A DNA stretch of 64,000 bases from JAAZKI01 sp012799905 (GTDB lineage: Bacteria; Verrucomicrobiota; Lentisphaeria; Oligosphaerales; Oligosphaeraceae). The position numbers and the translations under genes were made by a program. Numbering within the stretch: position 1 is the stretch's first letter; each line of letters starts with the position of its first letter. The stretch lies in contig JBMNFR010000015.1 of assembly GCA_050949415.1 (NCBI GenBank), positions 434,001 through 498,000 of the forward strand, read 5' to 3'. The notes beneath the pieces are model-generated. The model did not search any database, had not been told where the DNA came from, and saw only the letters and a list, made by a program, of their open reading frames with translations. Shown here piece by piece: positions 9,828-18,123 of the stretch.

Positions 9828-11930
9828 ATGCGTAATCGTGCCTTATATTTATTGCGTCTTGGTTTGAACAATCCAGGTGCGGAGTTTCGTGATGGACAGA
9901 GGGAAAGCATTGCGCAGCTGCTCTCCGGCGGGCGTTTGCTGGTGGTGCAACGTACCGGCTGGGGCAAAAGCGTCGTTTATTTCATTGCAGCCAAACTACT
10001 AAGGGAGCAAGGCAAAGGAACGACGCTGCTGATTTCTCCATTGCTTTCCTTGATGCGCAATCAGCTGGAAGCCGCACAACGCATGGGCGTGATCGCACGC
10101 ACCATTAACAGCAGCAATGTCGAAAGCTGGCAGGACATCCGCCAGGAGTTGCTGGCCAACCAGGTCGATATCCTGATGATCTCGCCGGAACGCCTGGCCA
10201 ATGAAAATTTCCATCTCGAAGTGTTGGGAGGTCTTGCCAGCCAAGTTAGCCTGTTCGTCATTGATGAAGCCCACTGCATTTCGGATTGGGGACACGACTT
10301 CCGCCCGGATTACCGACGAATCCGCCAGCTGTTGACGCAACTGCCGCAAGAATTGCCGATTCTGGCAACTACCGCCACTGCCAATGACCGGGTGGTCAAT
10401 GACATCGTCGAACAACTCGGACAAGGCGTGAAAGTGGTGCGGGGACCCCTGGTGCGAGAAAGTCTCAGCCTGCAAAACCTGCAACTCGACCATCAGTCAG
10501 AACGGCTGGCCTGGCTGGCCGAACAACTGCCAAAACTGCCAGGCAGCGGGATAATCTATGTGCTGACGCAAAGAGACGCAGAGCGGGTGGCGGAATGGCT
10601 GCGGCTAAACCAAATTCAGGCAGAGGCGTACCATGCCGACCTGGGCAGCGGCGAAGACGGCAACAAAATCCGTAACAACCTGGAACAAAAGCTTTTGTAC
10701 AATGAAATCAAGGCGCTGGTTGCAACTGTCGCCTTGGGTATGGGGTTCGACAAGCCGGACCTGGGCTTTGTCATCCATTTCCAGCGCCCAGCCTCGGTAG
10801 TGCATTATTATCAACAGGTCGGACGGGCCGGGCGAGCCGTCAATTCCGCTTTTGGCATCATGCTCAGCGGCGCTGAAGATGAAAACATCAGCAATTATTT
10901 CATTGAAACCGCCTTTCCTCCACAACGACACGTCAAGGCTATCCTGGAGCTTTTGCGACAATACCCGGAAGGCCTGTCAGCCATTGAAATGCAACGCAGC
11001 CTGAATATCACCTATGGCCAATTGCAAAAGGCATTGCGCTATCTTTCCTCGGACTCGCCAGCGCCGATCCAGCGGCTGAAAAGCAAATGGCTGCTGACGG
11101 CGGCAGCGGCCTATTATTGCTTGGATGAAGAAAAAATTCGTCAGCTCACCGAGTTGCGCTACGAAGAACAGGCGGAAATGCGACGTTACTTGCAGCATCC
11201 CGGCTGCCTGATGGAATTTCTCGAACACAGCCTCGATGACCCAGCGCCGCGCCCCTGCGGGAAATGCGCAAATTGTCGGGGACGGGCGCTGCTGCCGACC
11301 GTATGCAGTCCAGAACTGGCGCGGCGGGCGCAGCAGTTTTTGCGCGGCTCCAGTCAGACTTTGTCCCCACGCTTGCAATGGCCGCCTTACCAGGCTTTGG
11401 CAAGCTATGGCTTTCGTGGCAAGATCAAGGAAGAGCTGCGCGCTGGCGAGGGGCGCGCCCTTTGCATTTGGCGTGATGGGGGCTGGGGACAACAGATAGC
11501 GCGAGAACAAGCCAGCGGCTATTTTTCAGAAGCCGTGCTGGAGGCTCTGGTGCAGCTATTAGCCGAATGGCGACCCGAGCCGGCGCCGGGATGGGTCTGT
11601 TGCGTGCCATCCCTGCGCCAGCCCTATCCAATCATGGACTTGGCAGCACGGCTGGCACAACGCCTCAACCTGCCGTTCATTCCTTGCATACGCAAAGTGA
11701 AAGACAACCAACCGCAACGCCTACAGTTCAACAGCGTGCAACGCTGCCGCAATCTGGATGGCGCCTTCTACGTCGATTTGCAAAGAAGACCATACGCAGC
11801 CTGTCTGTTGCTAGATGACACCGTGGAAACCGGATGGACAATGACGCTTGTCGCAGCACTGTTGCGACAAGCCGGCGCACAAGCTGTACATCCACTGGTA
11901 CTGGCATTGAATAACCTGGGACAAGAATAA
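9828..11930 (+). CDS. recQ: RecQ-family DNA helicase fused to a C-terminal phosphoribosyltransferase-like domain
   Basis: The N-terminal 500 residues are a RecQ helicase: Walker A RTGWGKS near 41, DEAH-type VIDEAHCISDWGHDFRP near 143, TATAND, and motif VI HYYQQVGRAGR. The RecQ zinc cluster ends CGKCANC near 477. Instead of an HRDC domain, the last 200 residues resemble ComF/PRPP-binding phosphoribosyltransferases, with LLLDDTVETGWTM near 660 as the PRPP loop. Such fusions are known, but the role of the PRTase part is unsettled. ATG 9828 is chosen for the AAGGA 9 bp upstream. It is a single gene, with an IS1380-type element beginning about 25 bp after its stop. Confidence 0.88.
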   Translation: MRNRALYLLRLGLNNPGAEFRDGQRESIAQLLSGGRLLVVQRTGWGKSVVYFIAAKLLREQGKGTTLLISPLLSLMRNQLEAAQRMGVIARTINSSNVESWQDIRQELLANQVDILMISPERLANENFHLEVLGGLASQVSLFVIDEAHCISDWGHDFRPDYRRIRQLLTQLPQELPILATTATANDRVVNDIVEQLGQGVKVVRGPLVRESLSLQNLQLDHQSERLAWLAEQLPKLPGSGIIYVLTQRDAERVAEWLRLNQIQAEAYHADLGSGEDGNKIRNNLEQKLLYNEIKALVATVALGMGFDKPDLGFVIHFQRPASVVHYYQQVGRAGRAVNSAFGIMLSGAEDENISNYFIETAFPPQRHVKAILELLRQYPEGLSAIEMQRSLNITYGQLQKALRYLSSDSPAPIQRLKSKWLLTAAAAYYCLDEEKIRQLTELRYEEQAEMRRYLQHPGCLMEFLEHSLDDPAPRPCGKCANCRGRALLPTVCSPELARRAQQFLRGSSQTLSPRLQWPPYQALASYGFRGKIKEELRAGEGRALCIWRDGGWGQQIAREQASGYFSEAVLEALVQLLAEWRPEPAPGWVCCVPSLRQPYPIMDLAARLAQRLNLPFIPCIRKVKDNQPQRLQFNSVQRCRNLDGAFYVDLQRRPYAACLLLDDTVETGWTMTLVAALLRQAGAQAVHPLVLALNNLGQE

Positions 11931-11953
11931 AATAAATTTTTGTTATTGTCCTG

Positions 11954-13628
11954 AGCATATATAATTTGATGGCAAACCAGCCATTGATTAATGCCTGAAT
12001 CCGTGAAGTGAAAGTCGCGTCGTTATTTTCGCTGATTGAAGAATTCAATTTTTTGAAAAAAGGCGTTTTTCACAGCCTGCGTTCGCGCAGGCCGGCCTTA
12101 TTGCTTCGAAAATCTGCTTTTAGGGACTCGCTTGGCACCCTCCAGGTGTTTTTTGCGCGAAAAACACATGTCATGGGCACAAAAATCCCTTTCATGTTGC
12201 CTTGCAACACTACTAACTGGAATGGCTGTTGGCGTCCCTACTTCAACATTTTGCATAAATCTCCTTCATTATAAAGAAGTTATAGCAATTTTTTCCGAAC
12301 TTCTGGAAGAGCTGGTTGGCGTGTCTGACAATCTTGCATCCGACCTTGATGAAGTCAAGCAGCACCGTGCGGAGACGGTAGCGCACCTGGGCGGGCTCTT
12401 TTTCTTCATTGTCCGTAGGAGGCAATGCAATCTCCAGTGCTGCCTGGCCTATGAAGCGGAGGCAGTTGAAAGCCATGGTTGCCAGCCCCAGAACGAGGGC
12501 ATTGGTCTTTAGATTCCCGCTGGGGAGAAGCTCAATTCCCATGTCGCTCTTAAGTTCGCTGTGAAACTGCTCACTGGTGCCATGATCGCGGTACAGGGCG
12601 GCGCATTGGCGCACGGAATATGGCAGGTTGGTCCACCAGCTGCTTAGTTCAACGGAGGGTATCAGCAGCACCTGCCCGTCGGCAAGGACAGTGCGCTCAA
12701 TGGCCTCCACAACCACGACCCCCTGGTGGTCAGGGAACTTGGCGGGGCGCTTGTCGCTTCTGACGCCACGGTATATGGTCTTTCCGGGCCGCACCTGTTC
12801 TGGAGTCTCGTAGAAGCGGATGCTGTCGAGAAGCTGTTCCGGGCTTTCAGTGCGCAGATTGCGCTTGACCAGGTATTTGACTTCAAGCTCCTCAAGCGCC
12901 TTGATGAAATCACTTGAGTCATGCCCGGAATCGACGCGCACCAGCAACTCATTGGCCTTGTATCCTGCCCGCAGCATGATGGCGATGCACCGCTTGAGAA
13001 ATTCCACCGCCCCATTCTCGCTGTGCTGGCTTCCGGGGCGCAGCTCGTTGGCGACCATGAAACCCTCGCGCCCCGCGTAGCAGAAAATGGGGGCATAGCC
13101 ATTGACCTTGCGATAAGTGGCGGAGACGCCTTCCTTATGCGAGGCAGTGTCCTCGAACACTGAGACGTCAATATCCAGGGGGATCAGCTTTTCGCCCTCA
13201 ACATCAATCCGCGTGGGCTGGGCTCGCGACAGCTGGTCACTGACGTTTGCGTCAAGAATGTCCTGCCAGTCTTCCTCGGCAAGTGCATCCAGGCGCTGCC
13301 GAAGGGTTTCCTGCGAGGGGGCGGCGCCGCCCACAATCCTGCAGAAGAGAAAATCGGAGCGGAACTTTTGAATGTCGGCATAGCTGCTGTTGCCGGCGGT
13401 CATGAGGCCAATGGCGCTGCGGACAATTGCGGATGTCGAATAACAGGAATTGGGCGCCGCGGGCAGTGCGGCATCCCAATCCTTCATGTGGGCGTTTCCA
13501 TCCAGCTGCTTCTTGACAAAGGAAAAACCGCCGTTCGAATTGATTTCTTCTGAACCCTGCATTAACTTTAACATTGGCAACCTCGTTGGTGAGTGGAATT
13601 ATAATGTTGGTAGCATATATAATATGCT
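11954..13628 (-). mobile_element. IS1380-family insertion sequence (ends approximate)
   Basis: The segment holds one transposase gene and 290 bp of non-coding DNA beyond its 3' end. Candidate imperfect terminal inverted repeats begin AGCATAT at both ends (left from about 11954; right arm reading inward from about 13628). The span of about 1.67 kb fits the family. No clear target-site duplication was found. The left non-coding part contains a GCCTGCG-TTCG-CGCAGGC hairpin (12075-12092) and a GTGTTTTT/AAAAACAC hairpin (12146-12167). It is inserted just after the RecQ stop. Confidence 0.5.
12243..13574 (-). CDS. IS1380-family DDE transposase
   Basis: The 443-residue product matches IS1380-type DDE transposases: PLDIDVSVFED (first Asp region), RVDSGHDSSDFI (second Asp), and DHGTSEQFHSELKSDMG with LPSGNLKTNA (catalytic Glu region and the family's conserved LPSG..N.A). 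It catalyses cut-and-paste transposition of its own element. ATG 13574 is chosen because GAGG sits five bases upstream; an in-frame TTG lies two codons earlier. The frame is intact from end to end, so the element may still be active. Confidence 0.88.
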   Translation of the reverse strand: MLKLMQGSEEINSNGGFSFVKKQLDGNAHMKDWDAALPAAPNSCYSTSAIVRSAIGLMTAGNSSYADIQKFRSDFLFCRIVGGAAPSQETLRQRLDALAEEDWQDILDANVSDQLSRAQPTRIDVEGEKLIPLDIDVSVFEDTASHKEGVSATYRKVNGYAPIFCYAGREGFMVANELRPGSQHSENGAVEFLKRCIAIMLRAGYKANELLVRVDSGHDSSDFIKALEELEVKYLVKRNLRTESPEQLLDSIRFYETPEQVRPGKTIYRGVRSDKRPAKFPDHQGVVVVEAIERTVLADGQVLLIPSVELSSWWTNLPYSVRQCAALYRDHGTSEQFHSELKSDMGIELLPSGNLKTNALVLGLATMAFNCLRFIGQAALEIALPPTDNEEKEPAQVRYRLRTVLLDFIKVGCKIVRHANQLFQKFGKNCYNFFIMKEIYAKC

Positions 13629-13972
13629 GCAAGCCAACGGGTTGTCAAGTTTTTTGACTCTTTTTTGGGGTGTTACTTCACGGAATCAGATAGATGTTAG
13701 GCTGTGGCGCGAAGGCACTTGTCTTCCATGAGCTTTCAGCAGGCGTAGACAGGCAGAAATGCCCGTCCATCAACGGCTGACCAATTACGCCAAATTTTGC
13801 CCATTAACAAAAAAATAATTGACTTTGCCGCTTGTAACCATAAATTCACTTTCGTCGAACCTTATCTGCATCACCACAACATCACCTGAAGCTACCTTCG
13901 CGCCGCTTCAGGTGACGACAGTCATTCCAAGCTGTACCAAACACACACCATATAACTAGGGAGGTACCACTC
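13581..13972. other. Intergenic region upstream of the first pseudopilin gene
   Basis: No gene is seen. The left part holds the right end of the IS1380 element, including a near-palindromic AGCATATATAATATGCT at 13612-13628. The right part is an AT-rich leader (AAAAAAATAATTGACTTTGCC near 13807) followed by a short GC-rich dyad (GAAGC...GCTTC, about 13890-13913) and a strong ribosome site, AGGGAGGT, 9 bp before ATG 13973. A promoter around TTGACT is possible but a matching -10 box was not settled. Confidence 0.4.
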
Positions 13973-14725
13973 ATGAAGCACCGCGAGTTTACTTTAATTG
14001 AGCTTCTTGTCGTCATTGCAATTATCGCCATCCTCGCCGCCATGTTGCTGCCTGCTTTGTCCCAGGCCCGTGAAAAGGCCCGCGGCATCAGCTGCGTCAA
14101 CAACATCAAGCAGGTCACCTTGAGCCAGGCCATGTACGTGAACGACTACGATGGCCTCCTGGGAACATGCCGCTACAGCAGCACTATGTGGCACGACTGC
14201 CTCAGGATCAACGGCTACCTATCCAGCAACACCGCGCCCCATGAAATCGTCTGCCCCGGCCGTCCGCCCTTCAAATACGTTCACGGCGGTCGGGTCTATG
14301 GCGGCGTCACCTACACCCAAAGTGTCCCCAGCACCACCATGATCCAGGCAAAATTCCCCAGCCCATACCATAACGGCACGCCGCATTGGTGCCCTGCCGT
14401 CGTCACCTACCAGGTCAAGACGCCTTCCACGATGCTCATGCTCGGCGACACCTACTGCCCAACCATAGAAGCCGCTGGCCAAGGAGAGCAATACATGTAT
14501 TACGTCTTTACCAGGACATCCCTCGGGACCACCAACGATAATTCATCTTGCTACTATGTCGCCGCTCATGGCAGCAGCGGCAATTTCGGCTACCTGGACG
14601 GCCACGCCGGCTCACTCAAGGGCTTCGGTGAATTCCGCACCGCGGTCACGGCCATGTACTCCGCCCAAGGCCAATCCTGCGCCCAGGCATCATGCTTTGA
14701 CAAAGGAAAAGTTTTCCGCTACTGA
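13973..14725 (+). CDS. Type II secretion-like pseudopilin with C-terminal DGH motif (copy 1)
   Basis: The 250-residue protein begins with a prepilin leader and methylation helix: MKHREFTLIELLVVIAIIAIL, followed by MLLPALSQAREKAR and SCVNNIKQ. Prepilin peptidase would cut before F7. The C-terminal half is soluble and ends with YLDGHAGSLKGFGEF, the 'DGH' signature of the DUF1559/H-X9-DG pseudopilin group abundant in Lentisphaerota and Planctomycetota. It probably sits in the inner membrane as a component or substrate-display subunit of a pilus-like secretion machine; this is family-level inference. The start has a strong Shine-Dalgarno (AGGGAGG). Its 3' end faces copy 2, with a shared hairpin between. 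Confidence 0.87.
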   Translation: MKHREFTLIELLVVIAIIAILAAMLLPALSQAREKARGISCVNNIKQVTLSQAMYVNDYDGLLGTCRYSSTMWHDCLRINGYLSSNTAPHEIVCPGRPPFKYVHGGRVYGGVTYTQSVPSTTMIQAKFPSPYHNGTPHWCPAVVTYQVKTPSTMLMLGDTYCPTIEAAGQGEQYMYYVFTRTSLGTTNDNSSCYYVAAHGSSGNFGYLDGHAGSLKGFGEFRTAVTAMYSAQGQSCAQASCFDKGKVFRY

Positions 14726-14760
14726 CACGCGGCAAAATCACTGAAAGGCAGCATCTATGC

Positions 14761-14799
14761 AAAAACGCCGGCATGGGTAATCCCCGTGCCGGCGTTTTT
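14761..14799. terminator. Bidirectional rho-independent terminator
   Basis: Arms AAAAACGCCGGCATGGG and CCCGTGCCGGCGTTTTT form a long GC-rich stem with A-run and T-run on either side, so it can act in both directions. It follows the plus-strand pseudopilin at 13973 and lies downstream of the converging minus-strand pseudopilin at 14878. Confidence 0.88.
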
Positions 14800-14877
14800 G
14801 TGTGGATGATCTTGCCACTCCCGCTTGGCGACCGCCGGCCAAAGCAGGGAGGTTCCGCCGCAGCCGGCGGCGTCAGT

Positions 14878-15642
14878 TCATCGCCGATTAGCGTCAAAGC
14901 CGGTGCACATATACTTCCAGACAGCGTAGCCGGAGTAGTATGTCGGGGACGGCCGCTGAATCAATTCATAGTAGGTCATGGAACCGACATGGCCGTCCAT
15001 AAACACGAAGTTGCATTTGCCCTGCCCGCTCGGCGTCCCGACCGGAGTGCCGGTTGTGACCTCGCGGATTTCCGGCGTGCCATGGCGGTATGCATACCGC
15101 GACGCAACCGGGCCGGCCCAGTTGTTAGTAGTCAGAGAATCGCCGCAAAACAGCGCTGACGACGGCTCGGTCAACGCTGCCATCGTGCGAATCGTCCCGT
15201 ACACCGGACGTGAGTCGTCATACTGGCCGGTGAGCTGCTGGTTCAACACATAATGGGTATAGGAAAATTTCAATTGATTGTAACTTCCGAACTGCGCAGG
15301 CTCCGAGGGACAGACAAAGGTACCCTTAGTGGTAGTGCTATTAATGTACTGCGGGCCGTAGCCGCAGGTCTTGCCGCCCCAGCCGGACAACAGCCCGAAC
15401 CAATGCCCGGAATACCACGGGTTATTCGGCTTCTTGGCCTCGCCGGGGACAATGTACTCGTCATAATCGCTGGCGTACAGAAACACCGCCAGGCCAATCT
15501 GCTTAAGGTTGTTGACACAACTGATCGACCGCGCTTTCTCCCGCGCCTTGCTTAATGCCGGCAACAGCATCGCCGCCAAAATCGCAATGATAGCGATGAC
15601 GACCAGCAACTCAATCAAAGTAAACCTCTTCCTGTTCATCAT
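14878..15642 (-). CDS. Type II secretion-like pseudopilin with C-terminal DGH motif (copy 2)
   Basis: The 254-residue protein starts MMNRKRFTLIELLVVIAIIA and continues AMLLPALSKAREKARSISC, a textbook class III prepilin N-terminus. The C-terminal part contains NFVFMDGHVGSMTYYELI, the DGH signature. The first 45 residues are almost identical to copies 1 and 3, while the rest diverges, as if each displays a different globular domain. ATG 15642 is chosen over an upstream frame extension because AGGAGGTGATTCC precedes it directly. It converges on copy 1. Confidence 0.87.
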   Translation of the reverse strand: MMNRKRFTLIELLVVIAIIAILAAMLLPALSKAREKARSISCVNNLKQIGLAVFLYASDYDEYIVPGEAKKPNNPWYSGHWFGLLSGWGGKTCGYGPQYINSTTTKGTFVCPSEPAQFGSYNQLKFSYTHYVLNQQLTGQYDDSRPVYGTIRTMAALTEPSSALFCGDSLTTNNWAGPVASRYAYRHGTPEIREVTTGTPVGTPSGQGKCNFVFMDGHVGSMTYYELIQRPSPTYYSGYAVWKYMCTGFDANRR

Positions 15643-15929
15643 GGAATCACCTCCTGCATCCTGCTTGCCCTGGCATAACCATTGCAAGTAATTTCTCTGA
15701 TTTCAGACAGCCGGGCGGCTCGCTTGTTTTCCCATCCCGGCGGCTCGCTTTTGCATTCTCCCTCTGAAAAGCCACCTGCGGACAAGTGACTTGTTCAACA
15801 AGGATGCCATCGCTTAATATGTTCTGCTACAATGAGCCTGTCAACCGTATCTCAAAAAAAAAACGCCATGCGGCCTCATCTAATCCAAAACAGACAAAGG
15901 CCACAAAGTGCCTAGGGTGGACTAGCCGT

Positions 15930-16265
15930 CCACAACCTATTTTTAACCACGGATGGACACAGATGAACACTGATTTTTTTTGTAGGGTTGTTTTTTGTAA
16001 CCACTGAACACGCGGAATATACGGAAATTTTGTTTAATGTGTAAAGTTTTGCATTGAGCGCCTGAAGTACAGAATCCACGTTGACGTATGTCGTACTGGC
16101 GGCCCGAAGGGCTACAACATAAAAGCCCAGGGTAAGCGAAGCCCGCCAAGGGCGAGCGCAGCCCTGGGTGGACGGATTATAATTTTGAGCCCCGGCAGGG
16201 GTGACACATAAACGCCGTTTTGATGAAAATCTTTCCCAAAAAACAAGAAGTTGAACGATCGTAGT
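15930..16265 (-). repeat. Dispersed repeat family 1, about 330 bp copy
   Basis: The block runs from ACAACCTATTTTTAACCACGG through GAATCCACGTTGACGTATGTCGTACTGGCGGCC, AACATAAAAGCCCAGGGTAAGCG, a CCCTGGG hairpin arm, ATAATTTTGAGCCCCGGCAGGGGTGACACATAAACGCCGTTTTGA, to CTTTCCCAAAAAACAAGAAG and GTAGTAC at 16265. The copies near 29100-29445 and 48215-48520 carry the same modules in the same order. The whole 15643-16271 gap contains no credible gene; the part before the repeat (15643-15930) shows nothing recognisable. Confidence 0.8.
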
Positions 16266-16271
16266 ACAGCG

Positions 16272-16790
16272 TCACCTCTGCGTCAACTGCTGCAAAAACT
16301 GCTGGCACTGCTCTGGGGTAGCAAGGTCGTTTTCGTCAACAATCGGCAATTCCGGCGCTGCTTGCCGCAATGCCGCCGCAAAAAGCCCATCGCCGGGGAA
16401 CGTAACGCCAGGCTGCTTAGCGTCCAGCACTGCCACCGTCTTCAAGCCGCAACTTGGACTGCGCGCCTTGAGGATGGCGGCGTCTGGCCGTCGTGACAAC
16501 AAGGCCGGAAGCGTCCGCTCAATCCAAGCCCGCAGCATCGGCGCTGGATCAAAGCCATCGGCTGGCCGCACCAGGCCGATGCTGCCGTCAACTTGCCGGA
16601 TGACCCGTATCGGCGGCCGTGGCGTGCCCATGCCTGAATCTGCTTCCGGACACACCGGCAGCCACGAAACGTGAGAACCCAATTCAGACAGGATGACCGG
16701 AGCCGGCTTGGAGCGCCCGTCATACCGAGTCGCCATGCCCAGCAGGCAAGAACTAATCAAAATCAACGGCTTTTCTGACTGCGACGCCAT
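16272..16790 (-). CDS. DUF523 family protein
   Basis: The 172-residue protein has the hallmark Cys motifs of DUF523: ISSCLLGMATRYDG near the N-terminus, LPVCPEADSGMGTPRPPIR, and ILKARSPSCGLK. These three conserved Cys-containing segments could bind a metal or Fe-S cluster. The family is widespread and often fused to or next to DUF1722 domains; its biochemical role is not established. It appears cytoplasmic. AAGGAGGAAAGC before ATG 16790 gives a good start. It is a single-gene unit. Confidence 0.85.
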   Translation of the reverse strand: MASQSEKPLILISSCLLGMATRYDGRSKPAPVILSELGSHVSWLPVCPEADSGMGTPRPPIRVIRQVDGSIGLVRPADGFDPAPMLRAWIERTLPALLSRRPDAAILKARSPSCGLKTVAVLDAKQPGVTFPGDGLFAAALRQAAPELPIVDENDLATPEQCQQFLQQLTQR

Positions 16791-16984
16791 GCTTTCCTCC
16801 TTGCCGCCTTGGCCAAGCCTTTCACAGCCAAGCCGCCTGCTGCCATTTTTTACCTACGCTCGCATTTGCAAGCCGCCTTTCTGATGATAATATATCGTCA
16901 TCACCCGCAACTGCGACAGTCGGTCAGTTTTTTCCCAAAGCGAAAAAACATCCGCCCTTTTTCACCCTCAAACCACCTAATCAC

Positions 16985-18103
16985 ATGACCATGACTATTG
17001 ACGACGCCCTCCCGGGTGGCAACATCATCGTGCAGTCTCAATCAGGCCGCGTGGCGATTCTGGCGCCTGACCTGCGAGACACCAGCTCCAAATGGTTCTA
17101 CTGGAAATTCCGAGCCCGCTTCTCTGAGCCGGGCCGTTACGTATTCCGGTTTGCCCCCTGGCCAGCCATGGGCGCCCGCGGACCAGCCGTCAGCGCTGAC
17201 CAAGGACGCACCTGGCAATGGCTCGGAACCGACGCGGTTGACTTCGCCACTGAATCCTTCACCTACGACTGCCCAGCCGCCGGCGAAGAACGCTGGTTCT
17301 GCGTCTGCATCCCCTATTTGCAGACCGACTGGGAACGGTTCACCGCCAGCATCCCGACCGGCGCCGCCACTATGGCCGAACTCTGCCGCAGCCGCCAAAA
17401 TCGCCCGGTCGAATGCCTGTCCATCGGTCACCCAGACGCGACACGACGCATTTTTCTGTCCAGCCGCCACCATGCCCAAGAGTCCATGGCTACCTTCACA
17501 CTGGAAGGATTCTTGCGTGAAGTCATGGAGCATCCGGACGATTTTGCCGACTTCTTCATCTTCGCCGTGCCTTTCATTGACAAGGACGGCGTCGAAAATG
17601 GCGACCAAGGGAAAAACCGCCAGCCGCACGATCATGCCCGCGACTATGGTTCAAAGCCTATCTATCCGGAAGTCAAGGCTGTCATAGACCAGATCAACCA
17701 GCGCCGATTCGACCTCATTCTTGACCTGCACTGTCCCTGGCTGCGAGGCGGCCCCACCAATGAAACCGTCTATTTCGTCGGCACCTACCCGCCCGAAGCC
17801 CAGCAGGGGTTAGAGGAATTTTCCCGCCTGCTGGCCGAAGAAGCTCCGCCCGACGCGCCGCATTTCCCGGCTGACAACCTGCCCTATGGCACCGGTTGGA
17901 ACACGGCCGAAAACTACACCCAGGGCATGCCCCTGCCCTTCTGGGCCAACAACTGCTGCGACTGGAAACCACAGGGAATCTCCGTGGAAATTCCCTTTGC
18001 CAACCTCCGCGAACTGACCTTCCGGCCGGCCAATGCGATCAACTTAGGCCGCGCCTTTGCCCGAGCAGCCCGCCGTTTCCTGCGCCAGCAGCGCCCTCGA
18101 TAA
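16985..18103 (+). CDS. M14-family zinc carboxypeptidase, cytosolic-carboxypeptidase-like
   Basis: The 372-residue protein has an N-terminal beta-rich domain (residues 1-135), then the M14 fold. Zinc ligands appear as HAQE near residue 164 (HxxE) and the His of LDLHCPW near 248; the catalytic Glu is likely in GISVEIPF near 332. This arrangement (beta-sandwich then carboxypeptidase) resembles cytosolic/AGBL-type carboxypeptidases and bacterial relatives that trim amino acids or amidated peptides. There is no signal peptide, so cytoplasmic action is inferred. ATG 16985 and ATG 16991 are both possible starts. It is convergent with the sialidase-like gene 20 bp away. Confidence 0.8.
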   Translation: MTMTIDDALPGGNIIVQSQSGRVAILAPDLRDTSSKWFYWKFRARFSEPGRYVFRFAPWPAMGARGPAVSADQGRTWQWLGTDAVDFATESFTYDCPAAGEERWFCVCIPYLQTDWERFTASIPTGAATMAELCRSRQNRPVECLSIGHPDATRRIFLSSRHHAQESMATFTLEGFLREVMEHPDDFADFFIFAVPFIDKDGVENGDQGKNRQPHDHARDYGSKPIYPEVKAVIDQINQRRFDLILDLHCPWLRGGPTNETVYFVGTYPPEAQQGLEEFSRLLAEEAPPDAPHFPADNLPYGTGWNTAENYTQGMPLPFWANNCCDWKPQGISVEIPFANLRELTFRPANAINLGRAFARAARRFLRQQRPR

Positions 18104-18123
18104 CGCGTAAACGCGATGTCTGG

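Noticed and set aside
11955..13623. GCATATATAAT at both edges of the IS1380 element as a target-site duplication
   Set aside because: IS1380-type duplications are about 4-5 bp; these 11-base matches are AT-rich and may be part of the inverted ends, so no duplication is claimed.
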